DNA from: a bacterium MS4
Lineage (GTDB): Bacteria > Bacillota > Clostridia > Oscillospirales > Acutalibacteraceae
NCBI GenBank assembly: GCA_000752215.1
Contig: CCFG01000014.1
Coordinates: 62,001 to 126,000, forward strand
DNA length: 64,000 nucleotides
Direction: 5' to 3'
The notes under the pieces are model-generated. The model ran no database searches and had not been told where the DNA came from. It worked only from the letters and a program-made list of their open reading frames with translations. A program made the position numbers and the translations under genes. Each line of letters opens with the position of its first letter. The stretch's first letter is position 1. Below are positions 33,056-41,745 of the stretch, piece by piece.

Positions 33056-34123
33056 ATGAATAATAAATCTAGCGTATATAAAATAAGATGTTTAAGAAAA
33101 AAATCACTACTAGCTCTAAGAGATTTTCTTTTCAATACTTTAAAATACACTCTACCTCCTATATTTATCGGCATCTCAATATTATTATTTTCCTATATGA
33201 TAATTCCTAAATTTGCCAATATCGATGTAAAAGCGACTCCCAGTAATTTGGAACTAAACAATTTTACAGGGGAAGTTTTAGGCGATTTTCACTCAATCGT
33301 TGATTCAAAGAATTTTATTAATACTAATATTACGAATACGACTCCTCTCGAAGTAGAGATAAACAATAAAACGTATAGTGTAGATCAGTTTCAGCTGAAA
33401 ATCGTATTTGGTGAATCATCAAATATGTCAAAATACGGAATACCATATGCGAGCGTGCTATCTTGTGATAAGCCTCTTCAGTGTGATATAAATCTCCAAA
33501 GTTATAATCTAAATTTTAGTAACAGCGGAAATCTTAGTCCTTATAGTATTAATCATGATACATCATATAATTTGAGCTTAGATAATGAAATAAATAATTT
33601 TTCTGTATTTTCGCAGCAAAAAAAATATAAGCTTACTGTTCAGGGAAATGTTAACATCTATATTGATGGTGCGAAAGTTGTACAACCAGGTTATCCAGTG
33701 TATATTTTAGATATAACTTCACCTAATGACTTGTCTATTTTTAATTTCTCTAAAACAAGTAATGCAATGATGTTCTTTCTCGATAGTGGAAATTATATAT
33801 CTATGAAAGGAATTGCTTCTGAAATTGCTGGAGAGACCACCAATGGCAATCTGACATTTGACCAAAAAGTACAGAGTAGTTCGGTTCACATGGACTATAA
33901 AAATTTCGGCTTTTATTCCGAATCAAATTCTCGGCTAAATTTTAATTTTTCACAAGCAGATAACAATATCGTTGAAATTAATGGGAATGTACGAGAAGCG
34001 ACTGTGAATCAGGCTACTCTATTTCTTACTCCTATGAATTGGTTCTTAGCTAACTACGCAACAATTATAAGTACTATAGTAGTGGTTCTTCTTAGCATGC
34101 TCTTATCAGGAAAATCGAAATAA
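33056..34123 (+). CDS. AT-rich membrane-anchored surface protein of unknown family
   Basis: 355 residues; ribosome site TAGGAGAT. The N-terminus is basic and cytoplasmic, then one membrane helix (YTLPPIFIGISILLFSYMII), about 270 residues of Asn/Ser-rich beta-type sequence outside, and a second helix near the C-terminus (YATIISTIVVVLLSMLL). Strong Asn/Ile/Ser bias and low GC mark it as unlike its neighbours, probably acquired. No domain recognised. Confidence 0.75.
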   Translation: MNNKSSVYKIRCLRKKSLLALRDFLFNTLKYTLPPIFIGISILLFSYMIIPKFANIDVKATPSNLELNNFTGEVLGDFHSIVDSKNFINTNITNTTPLEVEINNKTYSVDQFQLKIVFGESSNMSKYGIPYASVLSCDKPLQCDINLQSYNLNFSNSGNLSPYSINHDTSYNLSLDNEINNFSVFSQQKKYKLTVQGNVNIYIDGAKVVQPGYPVYILDITSPNDLSIFNFSKTSNAMMFFLDSGNYISMKGIASEIAGETTNGNLTFDQKVQSSSVHMDYKNFGFYSESNSRLNFNFSQADNNIVEINGNVREATVNQATLFLTPMNWFLANYATIISTIVVVLLSMLLSGKSK

Positions 34124-35117
34124 TCTATTTTGAGAAGCAGTTGAAACAGTAAGTGTCAGTCTCTCTCGGATCAGCTATATTCTTCTGACATATTAAACGA
34201 GTTGAAAAACTATTTGCAAATAAAGATAAGGGGGCGAAAAGCAATTGCCAAATACATAGAGCAAGTAAGCAAAGGCATAGAAAATTTTGTGGCAGCAAAT
34301 ATCAAGTGGTCGACCGCTATGAACTGTCAGAAAAAATGTGCTTATGGCTATTCATGAGCGGTATCAATGAATGATAGAAAACAATGTATAGCATGGCTAC
34401 AGTCGAGGTATATACTACGCTTGATGAGCCGTTATAAAATGCATCATTTTGATAGACGTATTGCAATTTGCTCAAATTGGCTATTATCCATTTGTAATGT
34501 TCGTTTGCCTGATGCCGAAAACCTTTATTTATGCGGGCTCCCGAGTTTGTCGTTATGAACACTCGTAGCATCAATATGTACGCCAATTTCTACGGTGAAA
34601 GATCCGTCGGGATTGGCGTATATTTTTGTCACAAATTCCTGCACAATCCGCTTCAATTCAGTATCCCAATGGTCCATAGCGCGGTTAAACCGCGCTATTA
34701 TTTTATCTGGATTAACTTTTTTACCACTGTTCTCTTTGTAATTAATTATGCCCTCCAACTCACTTTTGCGGGTACGGAGCCGATCTATTTCAGTTGTATA
34801 AATTGCCGAGGTAGCCCCAACATCACCGACTGCCTTTACTTTGAAATAATAGAATTTCGGTTATCGGAAATTCAAAATCTACGTCTTTATCTTGAGCACG
34901 GTTCCTTTCATCTACTCCATCATTTTGGGCAAGTTGCCATTGAGGAAAATAAAGGGAAGTGATAAAATATAGACAGATTCAATTTATTTTGGTCTTTTTT
35001 ATTTGACCGTTGAACTTGATCGGTTGGTTGCCTCGGAAATTGGCTGAATGAAGATTTGGCTAAATTATTTATAAAACATTTTATTAAACAAAAATTTGAA
35101 ATGAAGGATAGATCAAA
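34124..35117. other. Degenerate region without an intact gene
   Basis: About 1 kb with only short broken frames on both strands. A rightward piece at about 34170-34357 encodes ELKNYLQIKIRGRKAIAKY and KWSTAMNCQKKCAYGYS, which I cannot assign. A leftward remnant of a recombinase is listed separately. The region looks like the scar of a lost mobile element. Confidence 0.5.
34525..34860 (-). pseudogene. Remnant of a serine recombinase C-terminus
   Basis: The open stretch after a stop at 34861 reads KFYYFKVKAVGDVGATSA, which looks like the end of an FN3 domain. It then reads EIDRLRTRKSELEGII, and ELKRIVQEFVTKIYANPDGSFTVEIG. The latter two are the coiled coil and the final strand of large serine recombinases. 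No catalytic Ser domain or zinc ribbon is present, so it is a fragment. The FN3-like start suggests that two different genes have been joined. Assignment moderate. Confidence 0.45.
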
Positions 35118-35570
35118 ATGCAGCTTATAGTAAAAAGATTTGAAGAGTTAACAATTGAGGAATTGTATGAGATTCTTAAGATAAGAGTTTCCGTGTTTGT
35201 TGTTGAACAAAATTGTCCGTATCAGGAGATCGATGGCAAGGATAAACAATCATTTCATGTGTATTTAAAAGATGATGATGGAATACAGGCATACCTAAGA
35301 GTTGTTGATAAAGGTGTGTCCTATGATGAGGTATCGATTGGCCGAGTGATTGCCGTGAAAAGACGGCATGGCATAGGCAGCAAAATTCTCTCAGAAGGGA
35401 TAAAGGTTGCGAAAAACAAATTAAAGGCGACTGCTATAAGAATAGAAGCGCAAACATATGCAAAAGAATTTTATGAAAAGCAAGGATTTAAACAGGTTTC
35501 AGGAATATTTCTTGAGGATGGAATCCCCCATGTTCAGATGCTTCTTGATTGCGTCTCCCCTGCCCTTTGA
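35118..35570 (+). CDS. GNAT acetyltransferase, ElaA-like
   Basis: 150 residues. ElaA-type sequence: ELYEILKIRVSVFVVEQNCPYQEIDGKD at the N-terminus, then SIGRVIAVKRRHGIGSKILSEGI (acetyl-CoA loop, R-x-x-G-I-G) and YEKQGFKQVSGIFLEDGIPHVQML. AT-rich. Transfers an acetyl group to an unknown amine. Confidence 0.88.
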   Translation: MQLIVKRFEELTIEELYEILKIRVSVFVVEQNCPYQEIDGKDKQSFHVYLKDDDGIQAYLRVVDKGVSYDEVSIGRVIAVKRRHGIGSKILSEGIKVAKNKLKATAIRIEAQTYAKEFYEKQGFKQVSGIFLEDGIPHVQMLLDCVSPAL

Positions 35571-35599
35571 GCTTATGTTTTATAAGGAGATTAAGCATT

Positions 35600-35800
35600 C
35601 TGAAAAGCAAAGGTACTTGTCCTAAATGTCATTCCAGTGAAATAATTAGCATTCCTGGAAATGTCGGAGCATATGGCACAGGTAATAATATTAAAGCTGG
35701 ATGTACTATTTTTAGTGCAGTGAAAATAACAAGATATTTATGCACCTCATGCGGATATACAGAGGAATGGATTGATAATCCATTGATATTGAGAAGCTGA
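35600..35800 (+). CDS. Small zinc-ribbon protein with apparent CTG start
   Basis: 66 residues: KSKGTCPKCHSSEIISIPGN, VGAYGTGNNI and YLCTSCGYTEEWID, a conserved clostridial zinc-ribbon type. AAGGAGA is ideally placed before an ATT CTG pair; related proteins begin MKSKGTCPKC, so the CTG at 35600 sits where ATG would be. The only standard start in frame (TTG 35549) is inside the previous gene and has no site. Either a rare start or a start-codon mutation. Confidence 0.6.
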   Translation: MKSKGTCPKCHSSEIISIPGNVGAYGTGNNIKAGCTIFSAVKITRYLCTSCGYTEEWIDNPLILRS

Positions 35801-35871
35801 AAAAATACTATTCTAATTGAGGTCACTGATTAGAACTTTGCACATACATTAATCCGCAAGAGGGTAAGAAA

Positions 35872-36402
35872 ATGAAAATCGAGTTACTTTCTACGAAATA
35901 TCAGGTAAAGCAAATTGAGGAAGCCGACATACCGGAAGTATATACACTCTGCAAAAGCAATCCATTATATTATCAATATTGCCCTCCATTTGTAACAATT
36001 AACAGCATAAAAGAAGATCTGATAATATTGCCAAAGGGTAAAACCCTGGAAGATAAATATTACATTGGCTTTTATGAAGATGGATCGCTTGTCGCAATAA
36101 TGGATTTGATATCCGGGTATCCCAATCCAGAAACAGCATTTATAGGTTTCTTTATGACGGATCAGCAAGTGCAGGGAAAAGGCGTCGGGACCGCCATCAT
36201 TACCGAAGTTTGTCATTACCTCAAAGAAATAGGCTTTACTGCTGCAAAACTTGCATATGTTAAGGGGAATTATCAAAGCGAAGCTTTTTGGATCAGAAAT
36301 CATTTTGGAAAAACGGGCGTCGAAGTGCCCGCAGAAAGTTATGTACTTGTGGGAATGCAAAGATATTTGCAGAGCAATATAATCGCTGTGTCGCGCCGAT
36401 AA
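35872..36402 (+). CDS. GNAT acetyltransferase
   Basis: 176 residues. GNAT fold: AIMDLISGYPNPETAFIGFFMTDQQVQGKGVGTAIITEVCHYL holds the acetyl-CoA loop (QGKGVG), followed by AKLAYVKGNYQSEAFWIRNHFGKTG. The last residues (IIAVSRR) run directly into a frame with a glutamate 5-kinase fragment, so the C-terminus may have been altered by recombination. Substrate unknown. Confidence 0.85.
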   Translation: MKIELLSTKYQVKQIEEADIPEVYTLCKSNPLYYQYCPPFVTINSIKEDLIILPKGKTLEDKYYIGFYEDGSLVAIMDLISGYPNPETAFIGFFMTDQQVQGKGVGTAIITEVCHYLKEIGFTAAKLAYVKGNYQSEAFWIRNHFGKTGVEVPAESYVLVGMQRYLQSNIIAVSRR

Positions 36403-36515
36403 ACTGGTAATTCTGTCAGAAATAGATGGATTTTATGATAAAGACCCCAGACTATCGAAAACTGCTAAATTGATCAGCAAAATTGAATATATTGATGAAT
36501 CCGAAAAAAAGTGGG
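36383..36515 (+). pseudogene. Fragment of glutamate 5-kinase (ProB)
   Basis: In the frame +1 to the preceding acetyltransferase, ADKLVILSEIDGFYDKDPR then KTAKLISKIEYIDE match the amino-acid-kinase core around the conserved L-S-D-I-D-G-L-Y-D motif of ProB. Nothing of the N-terminal domain or the PUA domain is present, and the frame then becomes unrelated sequence. A recombination remnant, not a working enzyme. Confidence 0.65.
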
Positions 36516-36626
36516 GACCCTGTTTGCGGCGCAGAAATAAGATTATTAGCTGGGCCAAGCTACGGCTACGGCCGTTGTTCCGCCCAGCCGTGCCGGAATG
36601 TGAAATATCAAAAAGAAGGTGTAGTA

Positions 36627-37394
36627 ATGGAAAACATCATCGCCGTAACAGCGGATAACATTGATCGCGAACATATCTGCTGCGCCATCTCCGACAAGAA
36701 GGGCGAAACCTGTGTATCCTCCAAAAAGGCGTGGATGAGAGAACGCTTTGCGGATGGCCTGGTGTTCCGGAAGCTGGATGTCCGGGGGAAGGTGTTTATT
36801 GAGTACATCCCCGCAGAGAAGGCATGGTGCCCCATCGACGCACAGGGATATATGCACATCAACTGCTTTTGGGTTTCGGGGCAGTATAAGGGAAAGGGCT
36901 ACGCCGACCGTCTGTTGGAGGAGTGCATTCAGGATGCCAAATCCAAGGGCTGCTGCGGCCTCACCGTTGTCGCCTCGGAGAAAAAGCGTCCATTTCTGTC
37001 CGACCCGGATTATTTGAAATACAAAGGCTTTTCAGCTGCCGATACCGCCGCGCCCTTTTTTCTTCTCTACTGCCTGCCGTTTACCGGGGACGCTCCTGTT
37101 CCAAGGTTCAGGGACTGCGCAAAGCGGGGCAAAATCGCCGAAAAGGGCATGGTGCTGTACTACACCAACCAGTGTCCGCACACCGACAAATATGTGCCGA
37201 TCATCGTCAATCTCGCAAAGGAACGCGGAACGGAAATAAGTATCCACAAGATCGAGACGACCGGGCAGGCACAGTCGGCCCCCACGCCCTTTACCACCTA
37301 CAGCCTTTTCTATGACGGCGACTTTGTGACCAACGAGATTTTGGGGCCGGCAAAATTTGAAAAATTCCTCGATCAACAGATTATTAACTGCTGA
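36627..37394 (+). CDS. GNAT acetyltransferase with YoaP-like C-terminal domain
   Basis: 255 residues from the ATG at 36627 (AGAAGGTG upstream). N-terminal GNAT: MHINCFWVSGQYKGKGYADRLLEECIQDAKSKGCCGLTVVAS with acetyl-CoA loop QYKGKGYA. C-terminal YoaP domain: VLYYTNQCPHTDKYVPIIVNLAKERG, thioredoxin-like with a single Cys, and FTTYSLFYDGDFVTNEIL. GC-richer than the preceding genes. Enzymatic substrate unknown. Confidence 0.9.
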   Translation: MENIIAVTADNIDREHICCAISDKKGETCVSSKKAWMRERFADGLVFRKLDVRGKVFIEYIPAEKAWCPIDAQGYMHINCFWVSGQYKGKGYADRLLEECIQDAKSKGCCGLTVVASEKKRPFLSDPDYLKYKGFSAADTAAPFFLLYCLPFTGDAPVPRFRDCAKRGKIAEKGMVLYYTNQCPHTDKYVPIIVNLAKERGTEISIHKIETTGQAQSAPTPFTTYSLFYDGDFVTNEILGPAKFEKFLDQQIINC

Positions 37395-37405
37395 CAACCA
37401 ATTCT

Positions 37406-37445
37406 CCCCCGCTGGCCTATTGGCTGACGGGGAAATTTCTTTTAT
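37406..37445 (+). terminator. Intrinsic terminator (shared hairpin type, copy 2)
   Basis: CCCCG, one mismatch, then TGGCC pair across the loop with GGCTG and CGGGG, followed by AAATTTCTTTTA. The core is nearly identical to the hairpin at 26684 although the genes are unrelated. Confidence 0.7.
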
Positions 37446-37579
37446 TTCCAAAACATCTTTAAAAAAGATTACAAAAAGATTACAATTGTTAACAAAATGT
37501 TTGCATTTTTATGATTTAATAATAAAGAAACCAATCAGATCAGGATATGGGCCAATTGCAGGTTAAGGGGGTTGCTTTT

Positions 37580-39067
37580 TTGTCGTTCATCTCGCTGGAA
37601 TTTTTTCTGTTCTTCGCTGTCTCGGCAGTGGTATATTTTGTCCTCCCCCACAAATTCCGATGGATTTGGCTGCTTGCTGCCAGTTGTTTTTTTTACCTGT
37701 GTTATAATTCGTGGTACGCCATCTTCCTGGGTGTTTCCACGCTGGTCACCTACGCGAGCGGGCTGCTGATCGGCAAGTCCGCCCGGCTGGCGGATCCCGT
37801 CAGAGCAGCGCGGCAGAAGAAAATCTGGGTCGCCCTGAGCTTCTGCATCAATATCGGTATTTTGTCCGTCTTCAAATATCTGAACCTGTTCAGTGAGATC
37901 GGCGCGGGCATTCTTTCCCTGACGGGTGTTCCCACAGCCGCGGCGCATTTTGATCTGCTGCTGCCGGTAGGAATCTCTTTCTATACCTTTCAGGCACTGA
38001 GTTATACGGTGGACGTTTACAGGGGGGACGTTCCGCCGGAGCGGCATTTGGGAAAATACGCGCTCTTCGTTTCCTTCTTCCCGCAGGTCACTTCCGGCCC
38101 GATTGAGAAATCGAAGAACTTTCTCCCTCAGCTTGACGAGGTACATATCTTTGATTACGACCGGGCCAGAAGAGGCGTCCTGCTGATGCTGTGGGGCTAT
38201 TTTCAGAAAATGGTCGTAGCGGACCGGCTCGGGGTTCTGGTTGACACGGTATACGGAGATCAGGCGCAGTATTACGGACTCGCCTCCATCGTTGCCGTCA
38301 TCTTTTACGCGTTCCAGATCTACTGCGATTTCGCCGGCTATACCAATATTGCCATCGGCGCGGCGGAAATGATGGGCTTCCGGTTGACCACCAATTTCGA
38401 CCGGCCGTATTTTTCAAGGTCGATTCAGGAGTTCTGGCGGCGCTGGCATATTTCGCTGGGCTCCTGGTTCAAGGATTACCTGTATATCCCGCTCGGGGGA
38501 AGCCGATGCTCCGCGTTCCGCCGCTGCCTGAATCTGATGACCGTGTTTGTGGTCTGCGGCCTCTGGCACGGGGATTCGGTCAATTTTCTGATCTGGGGCG
38601 CCCTGCACGGGCTGTATCAGGTAGCGGGGCTGCTGTCGAAGCGGCTGAGGAAAAATGTCCGGGACCGTCTGGGAATCGGCGAGAGTTCCGCCTGGTACCG
38701 GGCTTTGCAGACCGCCTTCACCTTCTTGCTGGTCAGCTTTGCATGGATCTTTTTCCGTGCGGAAACGCTGCCCGACGCAGCCGCGATGATCGGGAATCTG
38801 TTCCGCTTCAATCCGGCGTCCCTGTGGGACGGTTCTCTTTTCAGCCTCGGCCTTACGCAGCCGGAATTCCTGGCCGCGGTCCTCGGGATTTTCGTCGTGG
38901 CCGCGGTGGACTTCATAAAAAGGAGATGGGATCTGCGCAGCGTCGTGTTGGGCAGCAATGCCGCTGTGCGGTGGTCAGTGTATCTGACTGCTGCCCTGAT
39001 GCTGGCCGTCTTCGGCACTTATGGGTCGGAATACAACGCTCAGCAGTTTATTTATACCAAATTTTAG
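37580..39067 (+). CDS. MBOAT O-acyltransferase (AlgI/DltB-like)
   Basis: 495 residues from the TTG at 37580 (TTAAGGGGG upstream). About a dozen membrane segments. MBOAT hallmarks: LLPVGISFYTFQALSYTVDVYRG, KYALFVSFFPQVTSGPI, the RPYFSRSIQEFWRRWHISLGSWFKDYLYIPLGG block, and the catalytic His in VFVVCGLWHGDSVNFLIWGALHG. It transfers acyl groups across the membrane to an extracellular polymer. The SGNH-type protein 250 bp downstream is the likely partner. Confidence 0.93.
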   Translation: MSFISLEFFLFFAVSAVVYFVLPHKFRWIWLLAASCFFYLCYNSWYAIFLGVSTLVTYASGLLIGKSARLADPVRAARQKKIWVALSFCINIGILSVFKYLNLFSEIGAGILSLTGVPTAAAHFDLLLPVGISFYTFQALSYTVDVYRGDVPPERHLGKYALFVSFFPQVTSGPIEKSKNFLPQLDEVHIFDYDRARRGVLLMLWGYFQKMVVADRLGVLVDTVYGDQAQYYGLASIVAVIFYAFQIYCDFAGYTNIAIGAAEMMGFRLTTNFDRPYFSRSIQEFWRRWHISLGSWFKDYLYIPLGGSRCSAFRRCLNLMTVFVVCGLWHGDSVNFLIWGALHGLYQVAGLLSKRLRKNVRDRLGIGESSAWYRALQTAFTFLLVSFAWIFFRAETLPDAAAMIGNLFRFNPASLWDGSLFSLGLTQPEFLAAVLGIFVVAAVDFIKRRWDLRSVVLGSNAAVRWSVYLTAALMLAVFGTYGSEYNAQQFIYTKF

Positions 39068-39318
39068 GCCCCGTTCGCAAATCGGGATTCTTGTTTCGGA
39101 TGAATTTACACATCCGACCGCATCAAAAATGCCCGGCATACGGGCAGGCTGAACCTGCATGCACGTCTCGCACATCGGTTGCTCTGAAGTATATTCAAAG
39201 CAATACAGAACCCGTATGGAATAGGTTATCATTGTGGACGCCGTAGGCGGGTAAGGCACTTTGTGTCCTAAAATCCGCCAATTTTCAATTTACGAACAGA
39301 GCCAAGTGGAGGAAACGA

Positions 39319-40341
39319 ATGCGTAAAAAAATGATTGGGAAAAGTTTGCTCTTTACCGCCTTGCTGGCTGTTCTTCTCGCCGCGCTCAGCCCGATCTTCG
39401 TTTACAAAACGGAGCACCGGGCAAAGCTGGAAGAGGGCCTGTACCTGTCCGACGACCAGTATGACGTTATTTTTATGGGTTCCAGCCATATGAACGGCGG
39501 GCTGGACCCAAACGTCATCTGGAACCAGCAGGGCATCCCCAGCTTTAATTATGCGACGGGTGGGCAGTCGCTTGATGTGACCTACTATTTATTAAAAGAA
39601 GTCTTAAAGACGCACAAAAGTCCTTTTGTCGTTGTGGACTTATTTTATCTCGGCATGACAACCCAATATGGAGAATCCGGGTTAATCAGCAACACTGTGG
39701 ACAATATGCAGTTTTCAGGAAATAAACTGGAGACTATCTGGAACTGCGTCTCTCCGCAGGACCGGATTGCGTATCTTCTGCCGGTCCTGAAATATCATTT
39801 CAGATGGTCGTCTCTGCAGGAAAAGGACTTCGGCTTTGACGTCGCGTCTCTGTACTACTCAAAAGGGTTTGCGGCCGGGACCAACCGGTACGGCAAACCG
39901 AATTCCGAATGGAAGGCTACGGACAACCGAATCGATATTCCGGAGAAGTCCCTAGAATACCTGAATAAAATTATCGATCTGTCAAAGACGGAGAACTTTG
40001 ACCTCATCTTTATAAACATGCCCTGCGACTACAGCGAAGCCGAAAAAGAAAGCGATTGGGTGAACGATTGCGAGGCTCTGTTCAACACGGTCGCGGATGT
40101 GGCGCAGGAAAACGGGATTCCGTTCCTCGATCTCTATGATAAGAAGGACGAGGTCGGGCTGGACTTTGCGAACGACATGAACAATGCGGGGCACCTTAAT
40201 CTTTGGGGCGCGTACAAAATCAGTTCTTACTTTGGAAATTATCTCGCTGAGAATTATGATCTGGAGGACCATCGGTCGGACAGCGCTTACGCGCAGTGGA
40301 ATGAGGATTATAAATACTCTCAGGCCGCTTCGGTCACATGA
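39319..40341 (+). CDS. Membrane-anchored SGNH-like protein, acylation partner
   Basis: 340 residues; GGAGG before the ATG. N-terminal signal anchor (SLLFTALLAVLLAALSPIFVY), then YDVIFMGSSHMNGGLDP (block I Gly-Ser-Ser-His), SFNYATGGQS and a C-terminal NAGHLNLWGAYKIS with the catalytic-type D/N-x-x-H. This matches AlgJ/AlgX/DltD-like proteins that work with MBOAT enzymes to O-acetylate exopolysaccharide or wall polymers. Target polymer unknown. Confidence 0.85.
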   Translation: MRKKMIGKSLLFTALLAVLLAALSPIFVYKTEHRAKLEEGLYLSDDQYDVIFMGSSHMNGGLDPNVIWNQQGIPSFNYATGGQSLDVTYYLLKEVLKTHKSPFVVVDLFYLGMTTQYGESGLISNTVDNMQFSGNKLETIWNCVSPQDRIAYLLPVLKYHFRWSSLQEKDFGFDVASLYYSKGFAAGTNRYGKPNSEWKATDNRIDIPEKSLEYLNKIIDLSKTENFDLIFINMPCDYSEAEKESDWVNDCEALFNTVADVAQENGIPFLDLYDKKDEVGLDFANDMNNAGHLNLWGAYKISSYFGNYLAENYDLEDHRSDSAYAQWNEDYKYSQAASVT

Positions 40342-40398
40342 GTCTGAAATCGCTTACGCCGCTGTCCGGGTCTGTCCCGGTATAATCGATAAAAATTG

Positions 40399-40440
40399 CG
40401 CCCTCCTGACCATGACGGCCGGGAGGGCGTTTTTATTTTA
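40399..40440 (+). terminator. Intrinsic terminator of the MBOAT-SGNH unit
   Basis: CGCCCTCC (40399-40406) pairs with GGAGGGCG (40422-40429), then TTTTTATTTT. Confidence 0.88.
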
Positions 40441-40494
40441 AACCGTAGGATGCACCTTGCATTACATCGGCCAGCTTGCCCGATGTGTGAATGG

Positions 40495-41742
40495 TCATTT
40501 ATCCGCAAGTATTTTTTCGATAATTTCCACGGCAGTATGAACACCATTTTCAGCTCTTAACCGTTCTCCGATTTGGGCGGCTTTTTCTTTCATGCTGTGA
40601 TTGCCGACAGCTTCCATGATTGCATTTGAATAGTTCTCTACCGTAAGCTCTTTAGTCCAGATCGGTTTCGTTCCTATGCCTAACTCAAACAGCCTGTTTC
40701 CCCAAAAAGGCTGGTCGCCGCCAAACGGAACGATCACACTTGGCACGCCGGCGCGTACACCGGCAGCGGTTGTCCCTGCACCGCCATGATGAGAGACAGC
40801 CGCCATACGCTTAAACAACCATTCATGCGGGATATTGCCTATTTGCATGACATTGTCCGACAGCTTAACGCCTTTCAGGCTGCGCCAGCCTGATGATAGG
40901 AGGGCACGCTGCCCTGTATTTGCAATGCTTTCCAAAACGATATGAAGAATCCGGTCAAAATTCCCGCCAACCGTACTGCCGAAACCTATGTATACCGGTT
41001 TTGTTCCATTGCTGAGAAAGTTTGCCAGTTTTTCATCCGGCGCCCAATTTTCTGTACTTTCCCGAATCCAGAATCCGGTCAAATAGCAATCCTTGCTCCA
41101 TTCTTTAGGCTTTGGCACGAGCACAGGGCTGAATGGATAGAGCGTAGGAATCGTTTCTCCATTCATTCTGCGATATGGAAACTCAAAAAGCCTGATTTTC
41201 CTCAACCCCATCTCAGAGCGCCAATCGTTTAGCAATGATCTTGTTGCGTTTGACCAGAGAAGATCGCCGCCACGAAAGGTCAGCCTGTTATACGCTCTTC
41301 CCAATGGCAGAAGGGGCGCTGTCATTGCGGGAAATTCACCTGTAGGGTCAACGGGGCAAAACGGTACGCGAAAACAGGGAATCTTTAATTTTTCTCCCAC
41401 ATGGTAAGCAACGCTTCCAAGAAGGCTGTATAATATAGCGTCTGCGCCGGTACAGGCGGTTTCCATATTGGACAAAAATTCCTCTTTGACAGGATTCAAT
41501 AAATATTTTAAGTTGCTGAAATACTCAAAAGATGAAACCTGTTCTCCAATCAGCCGCCTCATGACCTCCCTGGCATCACCTGCCATAGGTGCATACTCAA
41601 ATCCTTCTTTTTCTATTACATCCTGGAAAACATGCATGGCGCAGATACGAACCCTATGCCCTCTATCCTGCAGTCCTTTGCCCAACGCAAGAAACGGCTG
41701 CACATCCCCCCTTGAGCCAATCGTCACGATTGTAAATTTCAT
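40495..41742 (-). CDS. GT1-family glycosyltransferase (MGT/UGT-like)
   Basis: 415 residues. N-terminal acceptor domain begins IVTIGSRGDVQPFLALGKGLQDRGHRV. The C-terminal donor-binding region carries KPVYIGFGSTVGG and the signature HHGGAGTTAAGVRAGVPSVIVPFGGDQPFWGNRL. This is the macrolide/sterol glucosyltransferase type that attaches a sugar from UDP- or TDP-sugar to lipids or small molecules. GAGGAGG overlaps the end of the TetR gene, 3 nt upstream, so the two form one operon. Confidence 0.93.
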   Translation of the reverse strand: MKFTIVTIGSRGDVQPFLALGKGLQDRGHRVRICAMHVFQDVIEKEGFEYAPMAGDAREVMRRLIGEQVSSFEYFSNLKYLLNPVKEEFLSNMETACTGADAILYSLLGSVAYHVGEKLKIPCFRVPFCPVDPTGEFPAMTAPLLPLGRAYNRLTFRGGDLLWSNATRSLLNDWRSEMGLRKIRLFEFPYRRMNGETIPTLYPFSPVLVPKPKEWSKDCYLTGFWIRESTENWAPDEKLANFLSNGTKPVYIGFGSTVGGNFDRILHIVLESIANTGQRALLSSGWRSLKGVKLSDNVMQIGNIPHEWLFKRMAAVSHHGGAGTTAAGVRAGVPSVIVPFGGDQPFWGNRLFELGIGTKPIWTKELTVENYSNAIMEAVGNHSMKEKAAQIGERLRAENGVHTAVEIIEKILADK

Positions 41743-41745
41743 TCC

